Position numbers and translations under genes: made by a program. The notes beneath the pieces are model-generated. The model was not told where the DNA came from, made no database searches, and worked only from the letters and a program-made list of their open reading frames with translations. Shown piece after piece: positions 45,149 to 54,045 of a DNA stretch of 64,000 nucleotides (position 1 is its first letter; every line of letters begins with the position of its first letter). The stretch comes from Gammaproteobacteria bacterium (lineage in GTDB: Bacteria; Pseudomonadota; Gammaproteobacteria; Ga0077536), in assembly GCA_024234975.1 (NCBI GenBank), contig JACKNH010000016.1:20678-84677 (forward strand). Direction: 5' to 3'.

Positions 45149-47230
45149 TTACTGGCCCCAATCCTCATTGGCCCTGGCAATCAGGTAGGCATGTACGGCC
45201 TCGGCATCGGCCGCCGTGATCAACGATGCGAAACTTGCCATGCCCTTTTCCTGTAATTTGCCTTCCAGGACTATCGCGTTGAACGCGGCATGGGTCTGCG
45301 CGTCCATATGGCGCAGATCCTTGACACCCCCGACCGCGAGTTGGCCATGGCATTGCGCGCAGGTCTGGGCATAGACACGTGCACCGAGTTCAACCTGTTC
45401 CTCGCTCGCGCGCAACGGTGGCGGATTGGGAATCGGGGCGGCGGGTTTCAGCGGTGGCAATTTAGCGTCGCCGCCTAGTTTGAACACCAGCAGTCGTGCC
45501 GAAGCACGATGACGTGCGATTCCTGAACCGCGTTCAACCTGCGCCGCGCCCCCGCCGAAACCGGCATTCACTGCAATGTACTGTTCGCCATCGACTGTAT
45601 AAGTGATCGGCCCGGCAACGGGCGATGTCTGCACCGGCATCTCCCACAGCAGCTCGCCATCATCGGCGCTGAACACCGCGAAGGTCTGCCGTGTCGTGCC
45701 CTCGATCACCAGGTTGCCGGCGGTGGTCAGCACGCCGCCATTGCCGTGGCGCGGCAGCTGGACCTTCCAGCTGGGTTGCTGGCGTACAGGGTCCCAGGCG
45801 GTCAACCACGTTTTCTCCCGCTCCGGTATCACCTTCTGCAGTTCAAGGCGCTTCTTCAAGGCTTCGCCACTGTAGCCGCCCCAACCGCCATTCGAACGGA
45901 ACGGTTTGGGTTTGAAATCAGGATCGCGCGCGTAAACAAGCCAATGCTCGTACGCCGGAAAATAGGCCAAACCGGTTTCGGGGTTGAACGCCATCGGAAA
46001 CCAGTTGTGGCCGCCGCCGGGCCCAGGCGCGACCAGTACCGGCTCCAGTCCATACCTGGCTTCTTCGTTGATCACCGGGCGGCCGGTCGCGAGGTCGATC
46101 CTGCTGGCCCAGGTCACCGGCACGTAGTTGTTGGCCGAAATGACTTTGCCGTTGGTGCGGTCCAGTACGTAGAAGAAGCCGTTCTTGGGCGCGTGCAGCA
46201 GTACCTTGCGCGGCTGACCATCGATGGTCAGGTCCGCCTGGATCATTGACGAGGTGCAGGTGTAATCCCACTCCTCGCCGGGCACTTCCTGATAGTGCCA
46301 GCGATATTCGCCGGTGTCGGCATCCAGCGCGACAACAGAACACAGAAACAGGTTGTCGCCGCCTTCAGGGCTGCGGAAATGCCGTACCAGCGGCGAGCCA
46401 TTGCCGGTACCGACAAAAACGAGATTGAGTTCCGGATCGTATGCTATGGCATCCCATGCCGTGCCGCCGCCGCCCAGTGTCCACCACTGCCCCGTCCAGG
46501 TTCCGGCCGCCATTTCCATCGCAGCGTTTTCGAATCCTTCGGCGGGATTGCCCGGCACAAGGTAGAACTTCCAGAGAAATCTGCCGTCATCTGCATTCCA
46601 TGCACTGACGAAGCCGCGCACGCCGAGATCGGCGCCGCTGTTGCCGACAACGACCATGCCGTTGAATACCCGGGGCGCGCCGGTGATGGAGTATGGCCAC
46701 TGGTTGGAATCGAACGTACGTACCGACCATTGCTGAATACCGGTCTTCGCTTCCAGCGATATCAACCTTCCATCCAACGTGGCGATGATGACGCTGTCCT
46801 TCCACAACGCCAGGCCGCGACTGACGGGTTCGCAACAGGCGTAGCGGCCGTATTCGCGCGGCACCTGCGGATCGTACTGCCAGAGTTTCCTGCCGGTTCT
46901 GGCGTCATATGCCGTCGTGATATTCCAGGCACTGGTGTTGTACAGCACGCCATCGTTCACCAACGGTGTTGCTTCCACTCCGCGCAAGGTATCGAGTTCC
47001 TGGTACCAGGCGAGGCCAAGCTTCTCGACGTTGTCTTCATTGATCAGTTTCAACGGGCTGTAACGCTGCGCGTTGTAGGTACGGCCATCCATCAACCAGT
47101 TTGCACCATCGTTGCCGGCATCGCGCAGACGCTGGGCGGTGACCTGGGCATTTGCTCCGCTGATACATTGCACGATGGCTATCGTGGCCAGAACCCATGA
47201 AATACACACGCGTTTCGCAGACATGTTCAC
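45149..47230 (-). CDS. Quinohemoprotein (PQQ-dependent) dehydrogenase with C-terminal cytochrome c
   Basis: A 693-residue periplasmic PQQ enzyme. A signal peptide (about 1-28) is followed by the eight-bladed beta-propeller domain with Trp-docking repeats (for example ALDADTGEYRWHYQ). The adjacent cysteines in YACCEP form the vicinal disulfide of PQQ alcohol dehydrogenases. A cytochrome c domain with heme site CAQCH lies in the last 90 residues. This layout matches quinohemoprotein alcohol dehydrogenases. The substrate is unknown. Start is GTG 47230 or ATG 47224, both behind AAGGA. It leads the cupin and ABM-fold genes. Confidence 0.92.
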   Translation of the reverse strand: MNMSAKRVCISWVLATIAIVQCISGANAQVTAQRLRDAGNDGANWLMDGRTYNAQRYSPLKLINEDNVEKLGLAWYQELDTLRGVEATPLVNDGVLYNTSAWNITTAYDARTGRKLWQYDPQVPREYGRYACCEPVSRGLALWKDSVIIATLDGRLISLEAKTGIQQWSVRTFDSNQWPYSITGAPRVFNGMVVVGNSGADLGVRGFVSAWNADDGRFLWKFYLVPGNPAEGFENAAMEMAAGTWTGQWWTLGGGGTAWDAIAYDPELNLVFVGTGNGSPLVRHFRSPEGGDNLFLCSVVALDADTGEYRWHYQEVPGEEWDYTCTSSMIQADLTIDGQPRKVLLHAPKNGFFYVLDRTNGKVISANNYVPVTWASRIDLATGRPVINEEARYGLEPVLVAPGPGGGHNWFPMAFNPETGLAYFPAYEHWLVYARDPDFKPKPFRSNGGWGGYSGEALKKRLELQKVIPEREKTWLTAWDPVRQQPSWKVQLPRHGNGGVLTTAGNLVIEGTTRQTFAVFSADDGELLWEMPVQTSPVAGPITYTVDGEQYIAVNAGFGGGAAQVERGSGIARHRASARLLVFKLGGDAKLPPLKPAAPIPNPPPLRASEEQVELGARVYAQTCAQCHGQLAVGGVKDLRHMDAQTHAAFNAIVLEGKLQEKGMASFASLITAADAEAVHAYLIARANEDWGQ

Positions 47231-47284
47231 GCCAATCCTTTTTCAATATTCACTCACCGCACGTCGCGGTATTGATGTCGAACT

Positions 47285-48637
47285 TCATTGCGCCAACGGC
47301 GGTCTGCCGGTGACAGGGTTATCGTAATGAAATGGTTGCACGTAATAATGCGGGAATGATTCGTAGACCACTGTGGGCGCCGCATCAGGCGGAATCTCTG
47401 TGCTCGGGCCTGGCGACGGTAGCGGCCCCTCCGACCAGCCCTTGTGGTAGTCGGCCAGGAAAGTCGTATACATATGGTGGGTCTTTATTTTCCAGACGCC
47501 ATCGTCCTTGACGTACTCGTTCTCATAAACGCCGCCACCAATTACCCCGTCACCACCATATCGGCCTTCCATGGTGAATTCGCGGAAACGTGCATTCGCC
47601 GATTGCCCATCCGCCGCAACGTGGATTACCGGCTGGTACAGCAGGTGATTGAATATTTCACCCTGGTGCAGACCCTGCGCACCAAACATATTGAGACTTT
47701 CACGCACACGCTGTTTCCCCTGGTAGACACCCCGCTGCGCCAGCTCGATGCTGCCATCATCGGCGAACAGCGCCGCGACCTGATCCCACTGCCAGCGGTC
47801 GAAGTAGTGGCCGTAGATGTTCTGCAGTCGTTCGATCGCTTGCACATCGCCAAGCCGTGCAGCGCGCGTGGCCAATGCGTCGACCATGCCCTTCATACCT
47901 TGGACATCTGCGGGAACGTCTGTCTCTACACCAACACTTTCAGCCGCTGGCGCGGTGACAGGGTTGTCGTAATGGTAGGGCGCCGTACGTTCGCCTGGGT
48001 AGGTGTCATACACCAGGGTCGGCGGCAGATCAGGCGGCAGATACTGTTCCGGGCGGGTATTGCGCGTCGCCACCTTGTCCCAGCCCTGCGCAAGATCCGA
48101 GTACATGATGAAGTAGGCATGCAGCCTGGATATCTTCCAGACGCCGTTTTCCTTGCGGTATTCATTTTCGTAGATGCAGTTGCCGAACACGCTGGCCTGC
48201 TGGTAGCCACCGGTGAATATCAACGCGCGCCAGCGGCCCCTGGCGGTCATGCCATCGGCGCTGACATCCACCACCGGCTGCATCTGCGTGTGATCGTAGA
48301 GCCTGCCATCGACCGGTTGGCCCAGCCAATTCAGGTATTCGAGCACCCGGGCCTTGCCGACGAATACACCGCGGCCACCGATTTCCAGCGTGCCATCATC
48401 GGTGAACAGATCGGCAATCTGCGGCCACAGGTTCTTGTCGACATAGTAGCCATAGGTCCGCTGCAGGATCTCGATATCCCTTATGTCTTCCTGCCGCTGC
48501 AATTGACTGCGCGCAAGCGCAAGGCGCTGCTGCAATTCGGCCATACGTGCCGCGTCGGCTGCCTGGGCGTTGCCGACGAACGTATTCAATGACAATGCCA
48601 GCAGGCTGCCGGTGAGCATCAGTTTCATCATGTTCAT
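47285..48637 (-). CDS. Exported protein with two SnoaL/NTF2-like domains
   Basis: A 450-residue secreted protein: signal peptide (1-26), then two SnoaL-like domains at about 50-190 and 255-400. Both repeats show the ILQRTYGYYVDKNLW / LQNIYGHYFDRWQW pattern, ADLFTDDG/ALFADDG, a GRGVFVGK/QRGVYQGK turn and an EYRKENGVWKISR/EYVKDDGVWKIKT strand, so they are an internal duplication. Each ends in a stretch like YHYDNPVTAP/YHYDNPVTGR. It lies 55 bp upstream of the PQQ-dehydrogenase gene. Substrate or ligand binding is possible; no catalytic assignment can be made. Confidence 0.82.
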   Translation of the reverse strand: MNMMKLMLTGSLLALSLNTFVGNAQAADAARMAELQQRLALARSQLQRQEDIRDIEILQRTYGYYVDKNLWPQIADLFTDDGTLEIGGRGVFVGKARVLEYLNWLGQPVDGRLYDHTQMQPVVDVSADGMTARGRWRALIFTGGYQQASVFGNCIYENEYRKENGVWKISRLHAYFIMYSDLAQGWDKVATRNTRPEQYLPPDLPPTLVYDTYPGERTAPYHYDNPVTAPAAESVGVETDVPADVQGMKGMVDALATRAARLGDVQAIERLQNIYGHYFDRWQWDQVAALFADDGSIELAQRGVYQGKQRVRESLNMFGAQGLHQGEIFNHLLYQPVIHVAADGQSANARFREFTMEGRYGGDGVIGGGVYENEYVKDDGVWKIKTHHMYTTFLADYHKGWSEGPLPSPGPSTEIPPDAAPTVVYESFPHYYVQPFHYDNPVTGRPPLAQ

Positions 48638-48644
48638 TGCCCCC

Positions 48645-49379
48645 TTATTCCTGCCCGGTTACCGGGTTGGTGAAGTGATAGGGCAATAAACTCACTGCCG
48701 GCCATGGCTCGTAGGTGAATGTTGAGGGGCCGTCCTGACCAGGAAATTTCCGGTCCGCGACGTTGCTCAGTTCCATCTTTGTCGTCCAGCCGCCCTCGAC
48801 CGGTACTGTCAGCGTTTCTATCCAGTGCAGGCGCGAAATCTTCCAGACGCCATTCTCTTTCCGGTATTCATTTTCATAAGGGCCGGTCTGCCAGCGGGCG
48901 TACTCACCGAACTGGCCGAGCAATGCCAATACGCGCCAGCGGCCCTTGGCCGTCATGCCATCCTCGGCGACGGTAATGACCGGCTGAACCTGAATGTGTT
49001 CGCGCAACTGCTGCGGGCGCAGACCGCGCTCGCCGTAGCCGATGCCGTAAAGGAAGTCACGGATGCTCTGCTTGCCGCGGTAGACGCCGCTGGTGGCGTA
49101 TTCGGCAGTTGCATCGTCAGTCAGAAGATCGACGATGTTGTCCCAATCGGAGTTGTCGAGGTAGTAACCATAGGTATTCTGCAGGCGCTGGATTTCGTTG
49201 ACGTCGCTTACTCTCAAGACTTCGCGCTCGAGTGCGGTGACCGCCGATTCCAGCTGCAATGCTGCAGAATCTTCGGCTTCGGCCATGCCGCTTGTCGACG
49301 GCGAGTCGCCGTCAGTGTCGCAGCCTGCAATCAACCACACGCACACCAGGCAGGCGGCGCGAAATCCAGTCCTCATCAT
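48645..49379 (-). CDS. SnoaL/NTF2-like lipoprotein
   Basis: A 244-residue lipoprotein: the lipobox LIAGC (about 16-20) follows a hydrophobic signal. The single SnoaL-like domain (about 60-200) has the same IQRLQNTYGYYLDNSDW, LLTDDATAEY and EYRKENGVWKISRLHWI motifs as the neighbouring two-domain protein, and it too ends with YHFTNPVTG. It therefore represents a third copy of the same domain in tandem, eight bp from the two-domain gene. The ATG has GGGGAG upstream. Function unknown. Confidence 0.82.
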   Translation of the reverse strand: MMRTGFRAACLVCVWLIAGCDTDGDSPSTSGMAEAEDSAALQLESAVTALEREVLRVSDVNEIQRLQNTYGYYLDNSDWDNIVDLLTDDATAEYATSGVYRGKQSIRDFLYGIGYGERGLRPQQLREHIQVQPVITVAEDGMTAKGRWRVLALLGQFGEYARWQTGPYENEYRKENGVWKISRLHWIETLTVPVEGGWTTKMELSNVADRKFPGQDGPSTFTYEPWPAVSLLPYHFTNPVTGQE

Positions 49380-49538
49380 CGAAATCTCCCCCTGATCCGC
49401 AATGGCGGCTGGGCCATGCCGCTGCCATTAGGCCGCGATACGAGGGGAAGATCAACCGCAGGAAATGCGGTTGAATCTGCAGGGGCTGCAGTGGATAACC
49501 CGGCGATGCGTCGCACCGCCGGGTGCAATACATTCCGC

Positions 49539-50291
49539 TTACGGCTTGCGCGCGCGGATGACGAATCGATCAGAGTTGCGATTCAGCGAAGGATCACGAA
49601 TGCCCTTGGTATGGTCGTCTGCCGGGTTCTGCAAAATGTCGCCCACGGCTTCGATACGGAAACCGGCTTCCTCCAGCGCCGCGACCGCTTCGGACAAGCG
49701 CATGCGATGCATCTCGGCATTGTTCTGCCCCGCACTGCCGGCATGATCGATCACGCCGAACACGCCGCCCGGCTTCAGCGCATCGAATACACCTTTGGCG
49801 AATGCCGTGCCCGCTTCAAGCCCGCCACGGTTGTAAACGTCATGCAGGTTCAGCGCGGTGATCGCGGCATCGACCTGGCCATTGATGCCCATGCCCGGAA
49901 TTTCACCATGCTTTGGTTCGACATTGCCCAGACGCGCCGCGCGAGCATTTTCGTTCTTGATGAAGTCGTCACCACCACGCTGCAGGAAAAATTCGGGGTT
50001 TTGCGACAACACCTTGCCGGAAGGTCCGACCGCGGCGGACAGTACTTCGGTATACCAGCCGCCGGCGGCGATGACATCGAGCACGGTCATACCATCCTTG
50101 ATGCCGAGAAACTGTATGACTTCGACCGGGTGGCGGGTGGCGTCACGTGCTTTATCCGCATCCGGGCGCGCAGCCGCGGCGAGGGCCGTGCGCATGCGCT
50201 GCTGCTGATCCTGCGCCTGGGCCAGGCCACAGGCCAGCACGGCGCCGGCGAGGACGAGGCCGCGCCCGAAGTTCAAGAATGTTCTGTTCAT
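49539..50291 (-). CDS. Exported class I methyltransferase-like protein
   Basis: A 250-residue protein with a signal peptide (about 1-27, ending AQA) and a methyltransferase-like core: motif I is changed to VLDVIAAGGWYTEVLSAAVGP, with a downstream NLHDVYNRGG, and VFGVIDHAG replacing the usual acidic motif. The missing GxGxG and the unusual residues suggest altered or lost SAM binding. It resembles the exported protein at 36407-37105 in layout but differs in sequence. AGGGAG lies before the ATG. It precedes the SnoaL genes on the same strand, 160 bp away. Confidence 0.78.
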   Translation of the reverse strand: MNRTFLNFGRGLVLAGAVLACGLAQAQDQQQRMRTALAAAARPDADKARDATRHPVEVIQFLGIKDGMTVLDVIAAGGWYTEVLSAAVGPSGKVLSQNPEFFLQRGGDDFIKNENARAARLGNVEPKHGEIPGMGINGQVDAAITALNLHDVYNRGGLEAGTAFAKGVFDALKPGGVFGVIDHAGSAGQNNAEMHRMRLSEAVAALEEAGFRIEAVGDILQNPADDHTKGIRDPSLNRNSDRFVIRARKP

Positions 50292-50564
50292 TTCCAGCTC
50301 CCTGGTGGAATTTGAGTAAGAGGCCTGACAGCGGCCCGCAGCCGCTACCGGCGGTTTAGATGGCCCGGTTTCGATTCGTTCCCCGGTGGCGCCCGCTGTC
50401 CGGCAATGGCAGACGCCACCCTACCTGTTGTTGCAATGCGTTCTCAACTGGCAAGCCAGGGCGAAACCAACGTGATACGGTCATGGAAATTACCGACCTC
50501 GGGTACCGGCCGAGGGACAACTTGAGGTAGTTTGCGGTTAACGGCTGACGACGGAGCACACCAG

Positions 50565-51866
50565 ATGGATTTCAGCAGAATCAACGAACTTGCCCGGCAA
50601 TGGCTGGAGACGCTCGAACAATGGCTGCGCAGCCCCCAGTTCTACGCCCAACTGGGTTTGATAGCGGCGACCGTGTTGCTGGCCTACCTGGCAGCGGGCC
50701 TTATCCGACGCGCTGTTCCGCTATTGCGCGAACCGCCAAAGCCCGGAGTGTTCAAGGCGATCCGAAACGTGCTTTACCAGTTTGGCGGCTTGTTGTTTCC
50801 GTTACTGCTGATTGCCGCGCTGGGTATCTCCGCCCGAATCAGTACCGACCTCGTCGCGCAGGACTGGCTGATCAAGATTGCACAAAGCCTGGCGACGGTA
50901 TTCTTGATTTATTCCATAATCCGGCGTTATGTCACCAACCCGGTGGCCGCCAGCATTACCAAGTGGATTGCCATTCCGGTCGCCACGCTGCATGTCTTCG
51001 GCTGGCTGGACGACGTCACGACGTATCTGGATTCGCTGTCAATCGAACTCGGCAACATACATCTGTCGGTTTACGGCGTGGCGCGTGCATTGATTTTCGG
51101 CAGCCTGTTGTTCTGGCTGGGACGTGTGTCCAACAACACCGGTCAGCAGATTATCCGCAAGCAGGAAGCGCTGGATGTCGGCACGCGCGAGGTAATGGCC
51201 AAGCTGTTCCAGGTCTTGGTCGCGGTCGCGATCATGCTGGTATTGCTGCAAGTGATGGGCATCAATCTGACGACGCTGGCGGTGTTCGGTGGCGCAGTCG
51301 GCGTCGGTCTGGGATTCGGCCTGCAATCGATCGCGTCCAACTTCATCTCGGGCATCATCATTCTGCTCGATCGATCAGTGACCGTGGGTGACTACGTCGA
51401 ACTGGAGGACGGGCGCGCCGGCATCATCCGCGAGATGAACATGCGCTCGACGACGCTGGAAACCTTTGATGGCAAGGACATCGTCGTCCCGAATGAAAAA
51501 TTCATCACCGGCGAATTCATCAACTGGACGCACAAGGACCCGCAGCAGCGGTACTCGATCAATCTATCGGTTGCCTACAGCACCGATCTGCATGCCTTGT
51601 TCACCCTGTTGCGCGAGACAGTCGCCAGCCACCCACAGGTATTGAGCGGCCCGCAATTTCCGCTGGAAATGCAGCCGGATGCCGAAATTTCCGGCTTCGG
51701 CGACAGCGGCATCGATATCCTGATCGAATACTGGATGAACGGGATCGACGATGGTCCCAATCGCGTCGGCGCCGATCTCTTGTTGATGATCTGGGATGCG
51801 TTCAGGCAGCACGGTATCGAAATTCCGTTCCCCCAGCGCGAAGTACGTATGCTCAATCCGTCCTGA
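50565..51866 (+). CDS. MscS-family mechanosensitive ion channel
   Basis: A 433-residue channel of the MscS type that relieves turgor on hypo-osmotic shock. About four to five N-terminal spans precede the pore-lining TM3 with the Gly/Ala-rich GVGLGFGLQSIASNFISGIIILLDRS motif, and a beta domain follows (VGDYVELEDGRAGIIREMNMRSTTLETFDGKDIVVPN). It is longer than E. coli MscS (286), with extra spans. ATG 50565 has GGAG eight bases upstream. Its neighbourhood, the NAGGN osmolyte operon, makes an osmotic role a natural reading. Confidence 0.9.
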   Translation: MDFSRINELARQWLETLEQWLRSPQFYAQLGLIAATVLLAYLAAGLIRRAVPLLREPPKPGVFKAIRNVLYQFGGLLFPLLLIAALGISARISTDLVAQDWLIKIAQSLATVFLIYSIIRRYVTNPVAASITKWIAIPVATLHVFGWLDDVTTYLDSLSIELGNIHLSVYGVARALIFGSLLFWLGRVSNNTGQQIIRKQEALDVGTREVMAKLFQVLVAVAIMLVLLQVMGINLTTLAVFGGAVGVGLGFGLQSIASNFISGIIILLDRSVTVGDYVELEDGRAGIIREMNMRSTTLETFDGKDIVVPNEKFITGEFINWTHKDPQQRYSINLSVAYSTDLHALFTLLRETVASHPQVLSGPQFPLEMQPDAEISGFGDSGIDILIEYWMNGIDDGPNRVGADLLLMIWDAFRQHGIEIPFPQREVRMLNPS

Positions 51867-52269
51867 AGTGTCTGGCGGTTGATTGTCTGCTCTGGCGGCG
51901 CTATCGCAACGCTCACGTCAGCGCTGGCTGGTGGCGCGCAAGCGTAACGCCAGTGTCCGACCAGTCGCGCATTGCGCCAACATCGTGCAAGCACTTCTGC
52001 AGGATTTCGCTATATTTTCGGTCCGAACGCGCGTGGAATGCGCGACAGCACCGAATAGGTGCGGCCATCCATGCGCTTCAGCATCACGAAAAGCCGTTTT
52101 CAGCGACGGATCCTCGGCCTGTGAGATTAGATGTACCGTACATGATGTGTTAGGGTTCGATGCGAATTTTCTGAACTCTTGGCGTGCGCCGCTTCGATTC
52201 AGTACCTCCCCCTAGATCCAATAGAGTAGTGCTGTAGCTGGTGCACGCCACAGAAGTGGATGTGCTGAT
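51867..52269 (+). other. Upstream region of the NAGGN operon
   Basis: A 403-bp region without a visible gene. It holds a 13-bp dyad ATGTACcGTACAT (52131-52143), which could be an operator, and a TATATT (52011-52016) that might be a -10 element without a convincing -35. TCTGGCGG occurs twice near its start. Probably the promoter region of the osmolyte genes. Confidence 0.35.
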
Positions 52270-54045
52270 ATGTGTGGAATCTGCGGTGAAATCCGCTTCG
52301 ATGGACGGGCACCCGACGCCGCTGCGTTGCGTGCCATGAATGACCGGATGCGAGCACGCGGCCCGGATGACGAGGGCATCGTGATCCACCAGCAACGCGG
52401 ATTCGGCCACCGGCGTTTGGCGATCATGGATCTGGCGCTGGCCTCCCAGCAACCAATGTTCGACGCCCAGTTGGGTATTGGTGTCGTGTTCAACGGCGCC
52501 ATCTACAACTACCCGCAATTGCGTGACGAATTGCGCGCGCTCGGCTACCGATTCTTCTCTGAAGGCGACACCGAAGTCGTACTGAAGGCTTACCACGCCT
52601 TCGGGAGAGATTTTGTGCAGCACCTGGAAGGCATGTTCGCCATCGCTGTGTGGGAACGTGACACCGGCCGTACGCTATTGGCGCGCGACCGATTGGGTAT
52701 CAAACCGCTCTATTACACCAGCGATGCGACCCGATTTCGGTTCGCGTCGTCATTACCGGCATTGGTCGCCGCTGGCGGAATCGGGTCGGCGCTGGACCCG
52801 ATGGCGTTGAATTATTACCTGAACTTCCATGCGGTGGTTCCCTCGCCTCATACAATACTTCGCGACGTGCGCAAGCTGCCGCCCGCATCAACCATGCTGA
52901 TCGAGGCCGACGGCAAAACCGGTATTGAACGATACTGGACCGTCGACTATGACCACGACGAGGACGACGAGAAACGTCCATTCGAGGAATGGAGAGAACT
53001 CCTGCTGGAAGAATTACGCGCCGCTGTCCGCAAACGTATGCTGGCAGCGGTAGACGTCGGCGTCCTGTTATCCGGCGGCGTCGATTCCAGTTTGCTCGTC
53101 GGTTTGATGGCTGAACACAAGGACGCGCGCATCAGCACGTATTCGGTCGGCTTCGAAACCATCGGCGATACCATAGGCGATGAATTCCGCTACTCGGATG
53201 TCATCGCCCGCCATTTCGCCACCGACCATCACCAAATCCGCGTGCCATCCACCGATCTGCTGGCCCACCTGCCCGATGCCATCGCGGCGATGTCCGAACC
53301 CATGGTCAGCCACGATTGCATAGGCTTTTATCTGTTGTCGCGCGAAGTGGCCCGCACCTGCAAGGCGGTGCAAAGCGGCCAGGGCGCGGACGAAGTCTTC
53401 GCCGGCTACCACTGGTATCCGCCGATGGTCGGCAGCCCGCGGCCGCTCGAAAGTTATCGCGACGCCTTCTTCGATCGCGACTATGCTGAGTATCAGCAGA
53501 CAGTCGCCAAGCAATTCGACTGCTCAGATGTCGCCACTGCATTCGTGAAAGACCAGTTCGCCGCCGCTGGCGCCAGCGATCCGGTCAATAAAGCACTCCG
53601 CCTGGATACAACCGTGATGTTGGTCGATGACCCGGTGAAACGCGTAGACAACATGACGATGGCCTTCGGCCTCGAAGCCAGGGTGCCGTTTCTGGACCAT
53701 CGGCTGGTTGAGTTCGCCGCGCGTATCCCGGCCAGACACAAACTGGCAGGTGACGGCAAATACGTCTTGAAGGAAGCCGCGCGCACGGTGATTCCGGCCG
53801 AAGTCATTGACCGTCCGAAAGGCTATTTTCCGGTGCCGGCATTGAAGTATCTGCGCGGACAGGTACTGGATTTCGTTCGCGATGCACTCCACAACGATGC
53901 TGCCCGTGACCGCGGGATATTCAATCAACGCTACGTGGACAACCTGCTGGAAGCACCGGAGGAACACATCACCCGCCTCGGAGGCTCCAAGCTCTGGCAG
54001 CTCGGTCTGCTCGAGTTGTGGCTGCAACAACAAGGAATACGTTGA
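52270..54045 (+). CDS. asnO: N-acetylglutaminylglutamine amidotransferase (asparagine synthase-like)
   Basis: A 591-residue asparagine-synthase-family enzyme making N-acetylglutaminylglutamine amide, a compatible solute. Cys2 is the nucleophile of the N-terminal glutamine amidotransferase domain (MCGICGEI, RGPDDEG), and the synthetase domain has the ATP PP-motif LLSGGVDSSLL. It is one codon-overlap (TGATG) before the partner gene, as in the asnO-ngg pairs of rhizobia and Pseudomonas. That pairing, and not the domain content alone, sets this apart from asparagine synthetase. Probably induced by osmotic stress. Confidence 0.92.
   Translation: MCGICGEIRFDGRAPDAAALRAMNDRMRARGPDDEGIVIHQQRGFGHRRLAIMDLALASQQPMFDAQLGIGVVFNGAIYNYPQLRDELRALGYRFFSEGDTEVVLKAYHAFGRDFVQHLEGMFAIAVWERDTGRTLLARDRLGIKPLYYTSDATRFRFASSLPALVAAGGIGSALDPMALNYYLNFHAVVPSPHTILRDVRKLPPASTMLIEADGKTGIERYWTVDYDHDEDDEKRPFEEWRELLLEELRAAVRKRMLAAVDVGVLLSGGVDSSLLVGLMAEHKDARISTYSVGFETIGDTIGDEFRYSDVIARHFATDHHQIRVPSTDLLAHLPDAIAAMSEPMVSHDCIGFYLLSREVARTCKAVQSGQGADEVFAGYHWYPPMVGSPRPLESYRDAFFDRDYAEYQQTVAKQFDCSDVATAFVKDQFAAAGASDPVNKALRLDTTVMLVDDPVKRVDNMTMAFGLEARVPFLDHRLVEFAARIPARHKLAGDGKYVLKEAARTVIPAEVIDRPKGYFPVPALKYLRGQVLDFVRDALHNDAARDRGIFNQRYVDNLLEAPEEHITRLGGSKLWQLGLLELWLQQQGIR

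Noticed and set aside
46295..47200. A 301-codon plus-strand frame within the PQQ dehydrogenase gene
   Set aside because: Antisense shadow; the minus-strand protein has the vicinal cysteines, propeller repeats and heme site.
48825..50315. A 496-codon plus-strand open frame across the SnoaL and methyltransferase genes
   Set aside because: It is antisense to three minus-strand genes with clear domains, signal peptides and ribosome sites; long antisense frames are common in GC-rich coding DNA. Its residues (many His, Arg, Gln) fit no family.
54018..54044. An upstream start for ngg inside asnO
   Set aside because: The TGATG overlap at 54045 gives the usual coupled start; the extra residues come from the asnO end in another frame.
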